This document shows, in pieces, positions 1 to 9,287 of a DNA stretch of 57,918 nucleotides. The DNA comes from an uncultured Coriobacteriaceae bacterium (lineage in GTDB: Bacteria > Actinomycetota > Coriobacteriia > Coriobacteriales > Atopobiaceae): positions 1-57,918 of the forward strand of contig CAOJNB010000010.1 in NCBI GenBank assembly GCA_948439405.1, given 5' to 3'. The position numbers and the translations under genes are program-made. Each line of letters begins with the position of its first letter. Position 1 is the first letter of the stretch. Below the pieces are notes generated by a model. It did no database searches, was not told the origin of the DNA, and was given only the letters and a program-made list of their open reading frames with translations.

Positions 1-310
1 CTTCGGCGCCTTCGTCGAGCTGCTGCCCGGCAAGGACGGCCTGCTCCACATCTCGCGCGTCGCGCAGGGCCGCGTCGACCGCGTCGAGGACGTCCTGAAC
101 GTCGGCGACGAGGTCCGCGTCAAGGTCATCGAGGTCGACGAGAAGGGCAAGATCAGCCTCGACCGCCTCGACAAGCCCGAGGCCCCGGGCGGCAAGGGCT
201 CCCGCCAGGGCGACCGCGCCCGCCACGAGGGCGGCAGGCGCCGTCCGGGCGACAAGGGGGCCGGCAGCGGCGGCGGCAGGCGCCGTCCCCGTCGCCACCA
301 CGAGGGCTAG
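1..310 (+). CDS. pnp: Polyribonucleotide nucleotidyltransferase, C-terminal S1 domain (5' partial)
   Basis: Only the end of the gene is present; the reading frame begins at base 2 and stops with TAG at 308-310. The visible 102 residues are the last strands of an S1 RNA-binding domain ([20 protein letters not shown], then [14 protein letters not shown]), followed by a basic Gly/Arg/Lys-rich tail of about 40 residues. The phrasing of this S1 domain and the tail are typical of PNPase, the 3'-to-5' phosphorolytic exoribonuclease. RNase J lies directly downstream, which supports an RNA-decay assignment. Ribosomal protein S1 or another single-S1 protein remains possible because the catalytic RNase PH domains are outside the window. 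Confidence 0.8.
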   Translation, partial: FGAFVELLPGKDGLLHISRVAQGRVDRVEDVLNVGDEVRVKVIEVDEKGKISLDRLDKPEAPGGKGSRQGDRARHEGGRRRPGDKGAGSGGGRRRPRRHHEG

Positions 311-343
311 CCCCGCGGCCCTCCCCGAAGCGCGCACGACCAG

Positions 344-368
344 GCGCCCCCGGCCAACCCGGGGGCGC
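344..368 (+). terminator. GC-rich hairpin after pnp
   Basis: A perfect 10-bp stem (GCGCCCCCGG / CCGGGGGCGC) with loop CCAAC lies 34 bases after the pnp stop. It has no clear U-tract, so it may be a weak terminator or a 3' end stabiliser. A possible -10 box TACAAT at 397-402 for rnj follows it. Confidence 0.5.
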
Positions 369-475
369 TCCCATAGATGCGGGGCGTACCGTGCTCTACA
401 ATGGGGGACGGCGCTGCAGAGAGAAGCTGAGACGAACAACCGCACGCCCCACGCACCGAAAGGAACCACCACCAC

Positions 476-2140
476 ATGGCTAGAAGGCAACCTCCCCTGC
501 GCATCATCCCGCTGGGCGGTCTCGACGGCATCGGCAAGAACATGACGGCGCTCGAGCTGGGCGACGACATGATCGTCATCGACGCCGGCATCATGTTCCC
601 CGACGACCAGCAGCCCGGCATCGACCTCATCCTGCCCGACTACACCTACGTGCTCGAGCACGAGGACCGCCTGCGCGGCATCATCATCACCCACGGCCAC
701 GAGGACCACACGGGCGCCATTCCGTACCTGCTGACGGACCTCGACCGCACCCCGCCCATCTACGGCTCGCGCCTCACCCTCGGCTTCGTCGAGGGCAAGC
801 TCGAGGAGCACCGCATCAACCGGCCGCGCCTCAACGAGGTCAAGGACGGCTCCCACATCCAGCTCGGCTGCTTCAACGTGGACTTCTTCGCCACGACGCA
901 CTCGATCCCGGGCGCGCTGGGGCTGTTCGTGCGCACGCCCCAGGGCTCGATCCTGCACACGGGCGACTTCAAGCTCGACCAGACCCCGATCGACGGACAG
1001 ACCCCCAACTACCAGGCGATCTGCCGCTTCGCGAGCAAGGGCGTCGACCTGCTGATGAGCGACTCCACCAACGCGACGCGCCCCGGCTTCACCCCGTCGG
1101 AGGCCGCCGTCGGCGCCGCCCTGCGCCACATCATCAAGAACGCCCCCGGCCGCGTCTTCGTCGCGAGCTTCTCGAGCCACATCCACAGGCTCCAGCAGGT
1201 CTGCGACGCGAGCGTCGCGGTGGGCCGCAAGGTCGTCGTCACGGGCCGCTCCATGGTGACGAACACCAAGATCGCCCGCGAGCTGGGCTACCTCCACGTC
1301 GCCGACGACGACGTCGTCGACGCCTACGAGATCGACGAGCTGCCCGACGAGAAGGTCGTCGTGCTGTGCACCGGCAGCCAGGGCGAGCCGCTCTCCGCGC
1401 TCGCGCGCATGGCGACCGGCGACCACAAGTCGCTCTCCATCACGGCGGACGACACGGTGATCATCTCGGCGACGCCGGTCCCGGGCAACGAGAAGAGCGT
1501 CCAGGGCATCATCAACGCGCTCTCGAAGATCGGCTGCGCCATCTACGACAAGTCCTCGACGCTCGTGCACGTCTCGGGCCACGGCTCGCAGGAGGAGCTC
1601 CGCCTCATGCTCGCCATGACGAGGCCCCGCAACTTCATGCCGGTCCACGGCGAGGCGGTCCACCTGCGCGCCCACGCCGGCCTCGCGCGCGAGATGGGGC
1701 TCGCGCCCGAGAACGTCTTCGTCGTCGACAACGGCGAGACGCTCGAGATGCGCGGCGGGCAGGTCCGCGTCGGCCAGCCGGTCGAGTCCGGCATCATCTT
1801 CGTGGACGGCTCCCAGGTCGGCGAGGCGCAGCCCTCCGTCATGCGCGAGCGCACGCGCCTCGCCAAGGACGGCGTCGTCAGCTGCGTCGTCGTCCTCGAC
1901 AAGCGCTCCTCGCGCGTCGAGAGCGTCCAGGTCTCCGGGCGCGGCGTCTCCTTCGCCGACGACTGCGACCTCGTGTCCGAGGCCCGCGACGTCGTGCGCA
2001 ACTCCGTGAACGGGGCGTTGGGCAGCGCGAAGGCCGGTCCCGAGACGGTGCGCAAGGCCGTCCGCAACTCGCTCTCCAACTTCCTCTGGAGCCAGACCCA
2101 CACGCGTCCGGTCGTCATCCCGACCGTCCTGGGGGCCTAG
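476..2140 (+). CDS. rnj: Ribonuclease J (metallo-beta-lactamase/beta-CASP family)
   Basis: The 554-residue product matches the usual 550-560 residues of bacterial RNase J, a zinc enzyme with 5'-to-3' exo- and endoribonuclease activity in mRNA decay and rRNA processing. The metal-binding HGHEDH motif is at residues 73-78, the second histidine motif (TTHSIPGALG) and HTGDFKLD follow, and the beta-CASP segment and C-terminal domain complete the usual order. The ATG is preceded by an AAAGGA ribosome-binding site. TACAAT at 397-402 is a plausible -10, but I see no good -35. ftsK begins 5 bases after the stop, a pair common in Actinobacteria. Confidence 0.95.
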   Translation: MARRQPPLRIIPLGGLDGIGKNMTALELGDDMIVIDAGIMFPDDQQPGIDLILPDYTYVLEHEDRLRGIIITHGHEDHTGAIPYLLTDLDRTPPIYGSRLTLGFVEGKLEEHRINRPRLNEVKDGSHIQLGCFNVDFFATTHSIPGALGLFVRTPQGSILHTGDFKLDQTPIDGQTPNYQAICRFASKGVDLLMSDSTNATRPGFTPSEAAVGAALRHIIKNAPGRVFVASFSSHIHRLQQVCDASVAVGRKVVVTGRSMVTNTKIARELGYLHVADDDVVDAYEIDELPDEKVVVLCTGSQGEPLSALARMATGDHKSLSITADDTVIISATPVPGNEKSVQGIINALSKIGCAIYDKSSTLVHVSGHGSQEELRLMLAMTRPRNFMPVHGEAVHLRAHAGLAREMGLAPENVFVVDNGETLEMRGGQVRVGQPVESGIIFVDGSQVGEAQPSVMRERTRLAKDGVVSCVVVLDKRSSRVESVQVSGRGVSFADDCDLVSEARDVVRNSVNGALGSAKAGPETVRKAVRNSLSNFLWSQTHTRPVVIPTVLGA

Positions 2141-2145
2141 GGGCC

Positions 2146-4668
2146 ATGGCGGCACGCAGGACGAGGTCCGGCGCGCGCGGCGCCGGCAGGCAGCGCGCCT
2201 CGCAGCCCATCGTCGACCAGGGGGCGCGCAACGACATCGTCGGCGTCGTCGTGGTCGTGGTGGCCGTCGCGATGCTGCTCATGCTGTTCTCCGGGACCGA
2301 CGCCATCGTCACCTCGGGGGTGCGCTCCGCGCTCGCCGAGGGCTTCGGCGTGGGCGCCGTGCTCGTGCCCTGCGCGCTGCTGCTGTTCGGCGCCACGTTC
2401 TTCGTGCGCACGGACGTGCCGGTCTCGGCGCGTGCCGCGATCGGGCTCACGATGATCGTCCTCGCCGTGCTCGCCATCGTCTCGCTCATGTGGCCCGGCG
2501 CCGAGATCGCCCCGCAGTCCGTCCTGCGCGAGCCCGCCCTCTCGCAGGCGGGCGGCTACGTGGGCGGCGGCATCGCCTGGCTGCTGCTCGAGCTCGTCGG
2601 CAAGACGGTGGGAGTCGTCGTGCTCGGCGGCGTGGTCGCCGCCGGCGTCATCGTGTGCGGGTTCTCCGTGTCCGACCTCGTCGCGCGCGTCCGCGAGCGC
2701 GCGCACGCCGTGCGCGAGGGGGCCTCGGCCGCCCGCGAGGCCCGCGCCGCCGAGGAGGCCGAGGCCGCGGAGGCGCTCGCTCCCGGGCGGGCCACGGCCC
2801 GGCTCGCGCGCGGGCGCGCCGCCTCCGAGGAGGCGCCCACGACCTTCATCGGCGCGCGCCGCACCTCCGTGCTGCGGCGCGCGCGCCCAGAGGGGCAGGC
2901 GGGCGGCGGGACCGCCGCCCAGGCCGAGCCCGTCGCGGGGCCCCCGTTCGAGCCCGACCCGGAGCCCGGGCCCGCGTCCGAGCCGCAGGCCCCCTACGTC
3001 GAGCCGATCGAGGAGCCGCGCGCCACCTTCCAGGAGCCCGTCGCCCCCGTCGCCGGCACGGTCCCCGAGTTCCTCAGCGGCCGCGCGGCGGCGCCCGCCC
3101 CCGAGGAGGCGCCCCGCCCGTCCCGCAGGAAGGCCCCGTCGGGCCGCGCGGGGGCGAAGGCGGCGTCGGCCCCCGTCCCGGGCGCCGACGCACGCGCCTC
3201 CGAGGACCTGCCCCCGCTCTCGCTGCTCGCGACGAGCCCGGACGCGGAGCGCAGCGCCGCGTCTGGCTCCGAGCTCGCCGACACCGCCTCCCGCCTGCAG
3301 GCCACCCTCGAGGAGTTCGGGCTCACGAGCCGCGTGCAGGGCTGGGTGAGCGGCCCCTCCGTCACCACCTTCAAGGTGTCGATGGGGGAGGGCGAGCGCG
3401 TCAGCAAGATCACGAACCTCCAGGACGACATCGCGCTCTCGCTCGCCGCGAAGTCCGTGCGCATCTTCTCGCCGATCCCCGGGACCTCCCTCGTCGGCAT
3501 CGAGATCCCCAACCGCGAGACCAAGCCCGTGCTGCTAGGTGACGTGCTGCCCCACGTCCAGGGAGGGCCGCTGAGTGTCGCCTTCGGGCGCGACTCGGAG
3601 GGGTCGCCGGTCGTCGTCGACCTCGCCAGCCTCCCGCACCTCCTCGTGGCCGGCACCACCGGCTCGGGCAAGTCCGTCTTCCTCAACGCCATCATCATGT
3701 CGATCCTCATGCGCGCCACCCCCGAGCAGGTGCGCCTGATCATGGTCGACCCCAAGCACGTCGAGTTCACCTTCTACGAGGGGCTGCCGCACCTCTACGC
3801 GCCCGTCGTGACGGACTCCCGCAAGGCGGCGAGCGCCCTGCAGTGGAGCGTCCTCGAGATGGAGCGCCGCCTCAAGGTGTTCGAGCGGCATCGCGTCCGC
3901 GACATCGCCTCCTACAACGAGCAGGCCGACGCCGGCGTGCTCGACGACGGCGAGGACGCCCCGGCGCACATGCCCTACTTCGTGATCGTGATCGACGAGC
4001 TGAGCGACCTCATGATGGTCGCCGGCAAGGACGTCGAGGCCTCGATTGTGCGCATCGCCCAGCTCGGCCGCGCCGCGGGCATCCACCTCGTCGTCGCGAC
4101 CCAGCGCCCCTCGGCCGACGTCGTGACCGGCCTCATCAAGGCCAACATCGACAACCGCGTCGCGCTCGCCGTCGACAACGGGATGAACTCGCGCATCATC
4201 CTCGACCAGAACGGCGCCGAGCGCCTGCTGGGCAAGGGCGACATGCTCTACAAGCTGCGCGGCGCGAAGCCCAGGCGCGCGCAGAGCTGCTTCCAGAGCG
4301 ACGCCGAGGTCGCCTCGGTCGTGTCCTTCCTGAAGGAGCGCGTCGAGGCCGACTACCACGACGAGATCCTCAGCGCCGCCTCGTCGCCCGCGGGACCCGG
4401 CGCCTCGTCCGGACCGGGCGCCTCCGGCGACGAGGACCCCCTCGTCTGGGAGGCCGCGCAGCTGGTCGTGGAATCTCAGCTGGGTTCGACGTCCGCCCTC
4501 CAGCGCCATCTCAAGGTCGGCTACGCTAGGGCCGGCCGGATCATGGACATGCTCGAGCAGAAGGGGATCGTGGGGCCGCCCGACGGGTCGAAGCCGCGCG
4601 AGGTGCTCCTCGACGAGCAGCGTCTGGAGGAGCTGAGGGCCCAGGAGTCGGCGTACGAGGAGGTGTAG
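2146..4668 (+). CDS. ftsK: DNA translocase FtsK/SpoIIIE family
   Basis: This 840-residue septal ATPase pumps chromosome ends across the closing septum. The N-terminus has a short basic stretch and four hydrophobic segments between about residues 30 and 180, followed by a Pro/Ala/Glu-rich linker to about 380. The motor carries Walker A GTTGSGKS at 503-510 and Walker B within YFVIVIDELSD near 611-621. A winged-helix gamma domain near 775-825 would read KOPS-like DNA signals. The frame stays open upstream into rnj, but the ATG at 2146, 5 bases after the rnj stop, is the natural start because everything before it is antiphase rnj sequence. Confidence 0.95.
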   Translation: MAARRTRSGARGAGRQRASQPIVDQGARNDIVGVVVVVVAVAMLLMLFSGTDAIVTSGVRSALAEGFGVGAVLVPCALLLFGATFFVRTDVPVSARAAIGLTMIVLAVLAIVSLMWPGAEIAPQSVLREPALSQAGGYVGGGIAWLLLELVGKTVGVVVLGGVVAAGVIVCGFSVSDLVARVRERAHAVREGASAAREARAAEEAEAAEALAPGRATARLARGRAASEEAPTTFIGARRTSVLRRARPEGQAGGGTAAQAEPVAGPPFEPDPEPGPASEPQAPYVEPIEEPRATFQEPVAPVAGTVPEFLSGRAAAPAPEEAPRPSRRKAPSGRAGAKAASAPVPGADARASEDLPPLSLLATSPDAERSAASGSELADTASRLQATLEEFGLTSRVQGWVSGPSVTTFKVSMGEGERVSKITNLQDDIALSLAAKSVRIFSPIPGTSLVGIEIPNRETKPVLLGDVLPHVQGGPLSVAFGRDSEGSPVVVDLASLPHLLVAGTTGSGKSVFLNAIIMSILMRATPEQVRLIMVDPKHVEFTFYEGLPHLYAPVVTDSRKAASALQWSVLEMERRLKVFERHRVRDIASYNEQADAGVLDDGEDAPAHMPYFVIVIDELSDLMMVAGKDVEASIVRIAQLGRAAGIHLVVATQRPSADVVTGLIKANIDNRVALAVDNGMNSRIILDQNGAERLLGKGDMLYKLRGAKPRRAQSCFQSDAEVASVVSFLKERVEADYHDEILSAASSPAGPGASSGPGASGDEDPLVWEAAQLVVESQLGSTSALQRHLKVGYARAGRIMDMLEQKGIVGPPDGSKPREVLLDEQRLEELRAQESAYEEV

Positions 4669-4672
4669 GGCC

Positions 4673-6166
4673 GTGCCACGTCCGCTTTTCAGTGAGATGC
4701 TCGTCAGCAGGCGCCGGCAGCTCGGGCTCACCATCTCCCAGGCCGCCAAGGTCCTCAAGCTCAAGGAGCAGGTCCTCGTCGCCTTCGAGGAGGGCGACTT
4801 CGCCAACATCCCCAAGTCCGGCTACGCCCAGGGCATGCTCTCGAGCTACGCCCGCTACCTCGGGCTCAACCCGCGCCAGGTCGTCGACCAGTTCTCAGAG
4901 GACCTCTACGAGGCCCTCTACGGCGAGGACGCCGCCGCGGGCCGCAGGCCCTCGCGCGCCGCGCGCAGCCGCCGCCAGGACGCGCCGGGCGGCGCCCTCG
5001 GCTCCCCGGCGGACGCGCGCAGCTACCGCTCCTTCGACACCACCTCGCCCGTCCACGGGCGCTCCGAGAACTGGTACCACGAGCGGCGCCTCCCGCTCGT
5101 GAACCCCCGCACGATCGAGGGCGAGCGCGCCCGCTACCAGGCCGCGCCTCCCGCGGGCGACGTCGGCTGGGGCGACCCGGACGCGACGATGCGCGTGTCG
5201 CGCCCGCTGCGCGGCCATCGCTACACCGAGCGCGTCCCCGGCTCGGAGCCCGACGGCGCGTCCCGCGCGCCGCGTCCCGGGCAGCGTCGGGGCCGCGCTC
5301 CCTACGCCGCCGGCGACGGCCGCGACGGGAGCCGCAGGCCGTATCGCTCCGGCGACGTCTACACCCGCGACGTGCCCTCTGGCTATCGCGACGACCGACG
5401 CCTCGAGGACGAGCCGACGAGCTACGAGATCGCCTCCACGGCCTCCGGCCGGCGCTCCTCGCGCAACATCGCGTCGACCGAGCGGCCCAGCAACGTCCGC
5501 CGCGGCTCCCGCGACGCCGCGCGACGCGAGCTGCAGAGCCGCGACCGCAGGCGCCAGCCGGCCCGCGAGGGCCTCCTCGGCGTCGTCGACGCCCTGCTCT
5601 CCGACCCGCGCCGCGTCGCCCTCGTCGTGATGGCGCTGCTCGGCCTCGTGCTCTTCGGCATCATCGTCTTCTCCGTGCGCTCCTGCGCGTCCTCCGGGAA
5701 CCGCCCGGAGACCGTGCCCGTCACGAAGGTCGCGGACGAGCGCGACGACGAGCCCGAGACCGAGGACGCGGCGGCCGACGCCGAGGACGAGAAGGCGGAC
5801 GCCGAGGCCGCGGACGACGCGGACAGCGAGGGCGACGCCTCCGGCGAGGCGGTCGTGGACGCCGCCCCCGAGCAGGTTACCGTCGTCGTTTCGGTCGAGG
5901 AGGGCGGCGTCAGCTGGCTCGAGATCACCTGCGACGGCCAGAGCGTCGTCGCCGACACCGTCACCGGGCCCTGGGAGCAGACCTTCGACGTCAAGGAGTC
6001 GATCTCGATCCAGGCCGGCGACACCACCGCGGTCTCGGTCACGGAGAACGGGGAGCGCGTCCAGTTCGGCACGCGCAGCTCCGGCATCGGCACCATCTCG
6101 ATCCAGGGCCCCGAGCAGGCCTCGGCCGACGAGGCCGACGCCCAGGGCGCCCAGGGCGCACAGTAG
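4673..6166 (+). CDS. RodZ-like membrane-anchored helix-turn-helix protein
   Basis: The 497-residue protein starts at GTG, 4 bases after the ftsK stop. Residues 5-65 form the HTH_25-type helix-turn-helix of RodZ (LGLTISQAAKVLKLKEQVLV). Residues 70-310 are a low-complexity Arg-rich linker, much longer than in typical RodZ. One transmembrane helix lies near 312-334, followed by a strongly acidic stretch. A RodZ-type DUF4115 beta domain occupies about 403-478 (VSWLEITCDG). RodZ links cell-wall elongation machinery to the cytoskeleton; in actinobacteria without MreB its role is unclear. No mreB is seen in this window. Confidence 0.85.
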   Translation: MPRPLFSEMLVSRRRQLGLTISQAAKVLKLKEQVLVAFEEGDFANIPKSGYAQGMLSSYARYLGLNPRQVVDQFSEDLYEALYGEDAAAGRRPSRAARSRRQDAPGGALGSPADARSYRSFDTTSPVHGRSENWYHERRLPLVNPRTIEGERARYQAAPPAGDVGWGDPDATMRVSRPLRGHRYTERVPGSEPDGASRAPRPGQRRGRAPYAAGDGRDGSRRPYRSGDVYTRDVPSGYRDDRRLEDEPTSYEIASTASGRRSSRNIASTERPSNVRRGSRDAARRELQSRDRRRQPAREGLLGVVDALLSDPRRVALVVMALLGLVLFGIIVFSVRSCASSGNRPETVPVTKVADERDDEPETEDAAADAEDEKADAEAADDADSEGDASGEAVVDAAPEQVTVVVSVEEGGVSWLEITCDGQSVVADTVTGPWEQTFDVKESISIQAGDTTAVSVTENGERVQFGTRSSGIGTISIQGPEQASADEADAQGAQGAQ

Positions 6167-6177
6167 GGGGGAGCGGC

Positions 6178-6675
6178 ATGGCGAAGGACTCCAGCTTCGA
6201 CGTGGTCTCGGAGGCCGACGCGCAGGAGGTGGACAACGCCTGCCAGCAGGCGGCGCGCGAGCTGCGACAGCGCTACGACCTCAAGGACTCCGGGGCGACC
6301 CTCGAGTTCTCGAGGGGCGAGGGCTCCTTCGTCGTCCAGGCGCCCTCCGAGTTCGTGTGCGCCCAGGTCATCGACGTGCTCAACTCCAAGCTCGCGCGCC
6401 GCGGCGTGGACCTGCGCTCCGTCTCCTGGGACGACGCCCGCCCCGCCGCCGGCTCGAGCGTGCGACGGGAGGGCAGGCTCGTCCAGGGCATCGAGACCGC
6501 CCTCGCGAAGCGGATCGCGGGCGACGTGCGCGGCCTCGGGCTCAAGTGCAAGGTGAGCGTCGAGGGCGACCGCCTGCGCGTGTCGAGCCCCTCGAAGGAC
6601 GCGCTCCAAAAGGTCATCGGCTTTCTGAGGGACTCCGACTATGGTCTACCGCTCCAGTACGTCAACTACCGCTAG
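6178..6675 (+). CDS. yajQ: YajQ family nucleotide/cyclic-di-GMP binding protein
   Basis: The 165-residue product has the full YajQ (DUF520) pattern: SSFDVVSE at the N-terminus, an ELRQRYDLKDSG segment near 27-38, and a C-terminal VIGFLRDSDYGLPLQYVNYR. Members have two ferredoxin-like folds and bind nucleotides or RNA; some Xanthomonas members bind cyclic di-GMP. No cyclic di-GMP enzyme is visible here, so the ligand is not established. A GGGGGGAG ribosome-binding site precedes the ATG. The end overlaps the start of rimO by 35 bases, suggesting translational coupling. Confidence 0.9.
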   Translation: MAKDSSFDVVSEADAQEVDNACQQAARELRQRYDLKDSGATLEFSRGEGSFVVQAPSEFVCAQVIDVLNSKLARRGVDLRSVSWDDARPAAGSSVRREGRLVQGIETALAKRIAGDVRGLGLKCKVSVEGDRLRVSSPSKDALQKVIGFLRDSDYGLPLQYVNYR

Positions 6676-8023
6676 CGACGACGCCCCCCGCGTGGCGCTG
6701 CTCACGCTCGGCTGCGCGAAGAACGAGGTCGACACCGACCGCATGCGCGCCCTGCTCCTGGGCGCGGGCATGGCGGAGGCCGACGACGTCGCCTCCGCCG
6801 ACGCGGTCGTGATCAACACGTGCTCGTTCCTCGCCTCGGCCGTCCGCGAGGGCGTCGAGGCGACGCTCGACGTCGCCGACGAGCTCGGGCGCGCCGGCAG
6901 CTCCGCCCCCATCGTGATGTGCGGCTGCATCCCGTCGCGCTACGGCGACGACGTCGCCGCCGAGCTGCCCGAGGTCGCCCGCTTCGTCCGCCACGACGAG
7001 GAGGACGGGATCGTCGCCGTGGTGCGCGACGTCCTCGGCCTGCCGTCCGCGCCGTCCTGCGCGCGCGGGGCGCTGCGGACCGTGGAGGGCGCGAGCGCCT
7101 TCGTCAAGGTCTCCGAGGGCTGCGACCGCTTCTGCTCGTTCTGCGCCATCCCCTACATCCGCGGGCGCTACCACTCGCGCCCGACCGACGAGGTGCTCGC
7201 CGAGTGCCGGTCGCTGCTCGAGGGCGGCGTCCGCGAGCTCGTGCTGATCGGCCAGGACACCGGGGTGTGGGGCCGCGACCTCGCCGAGCCGCGCTCGCTC
7301 GCCTGGCTGCTCCGGCGCGTGGCCGAGGTCGCCCGCCCCTTCGGGGCCTGGGTGCGCGTCCTCTACCTGCAGCCCGAGGGCATGACCGACGAGCTGGTCG
7401 CGACGATCCGCGACGTCGACGAGGTCCTGCCCTACATCGACATCCCCGTCCAGCACTGCTCGGCCGACGTCCTGCACGCGATGGGGCGCAAGGGCTCGGC
7501 GGACGAACTGCACGAGCTGTTCGCGCGCCTGAGGCGCGAGATCCCCGGCATCGTCCTGCGCTCCACCGCGATGGCGGGCTTCCCCGGCGAGACCGAGGAG
7601 CAGGCCGACGAGCTCGTCGCCTTCCTCGAGCGCGAGGCCTTCGACTACTGCTCCGTGTTCGCCTACTCGCCGGAGGACGGCACGCGGGCCGCGGCCATGC
7701 CGGGCCAGGTCGACGAGGCCACGAAGCTCGAGCGCACGCAGCGCCTCGCGGACGTGAGCGAGCGCATGGGGTTCGCCGCCACGGCGCGCCACGTCGGCGA
7801 GGCGTGCGACGTCGTCATCGACGGCGTCGAGGAGGGCGCGGACGGACCGGAGCTCATCGGTCATACTTGGTTCCAGGCGCCCGACTCGGACGGCGCCGTC
7901 CACGTCGAGGCGGGGGAGGCCTGCGTCGGCGACGTCGTCCGGTGCCGTATCACGGACGCCTTCTGCTACGAGCTCGTCGGGGAGATCGTCCCCGACGCAC
8001 ATGACGGGAGTGATGCGCGGTGA
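6641..8023 (+). CDS. rimO: Ribosomal protein S12 methylthiotransferase RimO
   Basis: The 460-residue radical-SAM enzyme adds a methylthio group to an aspartate of ribosomal protein S12. Residues 18-30 (VALLTLGCAKNEV) begin the N-terminal UPF0004 domain with the first cluster cysteine at C25. The radical-SAM motif C-x3-C-x2-C is at C161, C165 and C168 (CDRFCSFCAIPYIRGR). A C-terminal TRAM domain follows. LGCAKN at the N-terminus separates it from the miaB paralogue in the same window. The ATG lies inside yajQ; a GTG at 6692 would be a shorter start. The stop TGA overlaps the pgsA GTG as GTGA. Confidence 0.92.
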   Translation: MVYRSSTSTTASDDAPRVALLTLGCAKNEVDTDRMRALLLGAGMAEADDVASADAVVINTCSFLASAVREGVEATLDVADELGRAGSSAPIVMCGCIPSRYGDDVAAELPEVARFVRHDEEDGIVAVVRDVLGLPSAPSCARGALRTVEGASAFVKVSEGCDRFCSFCAIPYIRGRYHSRPTDEVLAECRSLLEGGVRELVLIGQDTGVWGRDLAEPRSLAWLLRRVAEVARPFGAWVRVLYLQPEGMTDELVATIRDVDEVLPYIDIPVQHCSADVLHAMGRKGSADELHELFARLRREIPGIVLRSTAMAGFPGETEEQADELVAFLEREAFDYCSVFAYSPEDGTRAAAMPGQVDEATKLERTQRLADVSERMGFAATARHVGEACDVVIDGVEEGADGPELIGHTWFQAPDSDGAVHVEAGEACVGDVVRCRITDAFCYELVGEIVPDAHDGSDAR

Positions 8024-8631
8024 GCACTGACCCCTCTCAGGCCCGGGAGTCCGTCTGGACGCCCGCCAACGTCGTGACGACCATCAGGGCCGTCCTCATC
8101 CCCCTGTGGATGGTGCTGGCGGGCCTCGCCGTCCCCTCGGCGGGAGGAGAGTCCCTCTCCGCCTCGAGCCTCGCCGTCGCCGTGTTCTACATCCTGCTCT
8201 CCGCGACCGACAAGCTCGACGGCTACCTCGCGCGCAGCCGCAATGAGGTGACGGTGTTCGGCAAGTTCCTCGACCCGATCGCCGACAAGCTCGTCGTCGT
8301 CACCGCGCTGCTCTACCTGATCGAGCAGGGGCTCGTGCCCGTCTGGATGGTGTTCGTCATCGTCGCGCGCGAGTTCGTGATCTCCGGCGTGCGCATGGTC
8401 GTCGCCACCGAGGGCGTCGTCATCGCCGCCTCCAACCTCGGCAAGTACAAGACGGCGTCCACGATGACGTCGATCTCGGGCTACCTCGTGTGGCTCGCCC
8501 TTCCCGCCGGGCCGATCGCCGAGGCCGTGTGGTGGGTCTCGCTCGTCCTCATGTGGGTCGCCGTGGCCCTCACGGCCTGGTCCGGCGTGGACTACGTCGT
8601 GAAGTCCAAGGACTACCTGCTCAAGGGCTAG
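8020..8631 (+). CDS. pgsA: CDP-diacylglycerol-glycerol-3-phosphate 3-phosphatidyltransferase
   Basis: This 203-residue integral membrane enzyme makes phosphatidylglycerophosphate, the precursor of phosphatidylglycerol and cardiolipin. The CDP-alcohol phosphatidyltransferase signature D-x2-DG-x2-AR-x8-G-x3-D-x3-D is complete (TDKLDGYLARS, then FGKFLDPIADK, residues about 66-90). There are about five hydrophobic segments. The GTG start overlaps the rimO stop by 4 bases. A second family member is at 32158-32859; this one is the likelier true PgsA because of its rimO-pgsA-pncC-recA context, as in many Gram-positive bacteria. Confidence 0.9.
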   Translation: MSTDPSQARESVWTPANVVTTIRAVLIPLWMVLAGLAVPSAGGESLSASSLAVAVFYILLSATDKLDGYLARSRNEVTVFGKFLDPIADKLVVVTALLYLIEQGLVPVWMVFVIVAREFVISGVRMVVATEGVVIAASNLGKYKTASTMTSISGYLVWLALPAGPIAEAVWWVSLVLMWVAVALTAWSGVDYVVKSKDYLLKG

Positions 8632-8633
8632 CC

Positions 8634-9170
8634 GTGCCGGCCCTCGACGACCGGGTCGCCGCGCTCGGCGTCCCCCCGGCGGACGACGCCTCCCTGCATG
8701 CGGCCGCCCGCGACCTCGTGGCCGCGGCGACCGAGGCGGGCGTCACCCTCGGCACGGCCGAGTCGCTCACCGGCGGGCTCGTCGCCGCGACGATGACCGG
8801 CGTGCCGGGCTCCTCCGTCCCCGTGCTCGGCGGCGTCGTGAGCTACTCGCCGCTCGTCAAGCGCGACGTGCTCGGGGTGAGCCGGGGCACGCTCGCGGGC
8901 CCCGGCGTCGTGAGCGAGGAGTGCGCGCGCGAGATGGCGGCGGGAGCGCGCCGCGTCCTGGGCTGCGACGTCTCCGTCGCCGTGACCGGCATCGCAGGGC
9001 CCGGCGGCGCGGAGCCCGGGAAGCCCGTCGGCACCGTCTGGACGGCCGTGGCGACGCCGGCCTCCTGCGCGGCCCGCCTGCTGCACCTCGCGGGCGACCG
9101 CGACCAGGTGCGCCGCTCGACCTGCGCCTTCGCGCTCGCCCTGCTGCGTGCGGGCGTCATGGAGGCCTGA
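8634..9170 (+). CDS. pncC: CinA C-terminal domain protein, nicotinamide-nucleotide amidase
   Basis: The 178-residue product matches only the C-terminal domain of CinA (PncC), which deamidates NMN in pyridine nucleotide recycling. Diagnostic stretches are TLGTAESLTGGLVAA near 42-56, GGVVSYSPLVKRDVLGV near 70-86 and AVTGIAGPGG near 115-124. The N-terminal molybdopterin-binding domain of full-length CinA is absent. I chose the GTG 2 bases after the pgsA stop; the frame is open further upstream but only inside pgsA. It lies just before recA, the usual cinA place. Confidence 0.9.
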   Translation: MPALDDRVAALGVPPADDASLHAAARDLVAAATEAGVTLGTAESLTGGLVAATMTGVPGSSVPVLGGVVSYSPLVKRDVLGVSRGTLAGPGVVSEECAREMAAGARRVLGCDVSVAVTGIAGPGGAEPGKPVGTVWTAVATPASCAARLLHLAGDRDQVRRSTCAFALALLRAGVMEA

Positions 9171-9287
9171 CGGCGCACCCGTTCTCCGGGACGCCGTCGC
9201 CGCAGGTGGGGCGCCCGCGCGTCGGACGTTCGCCCGCCCGCGGTCCGGGCCGCGTCGCGCGCGCCCGCTAGACTGGTCGACGACGTG

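Noticed and set aside
1366..2145. A 260-residue N-terminal extension of FtsK into rnj
   Set aside because: It reads rnj out of frame as Arg/His-rich sequence; ATG 2146 matches the family start.
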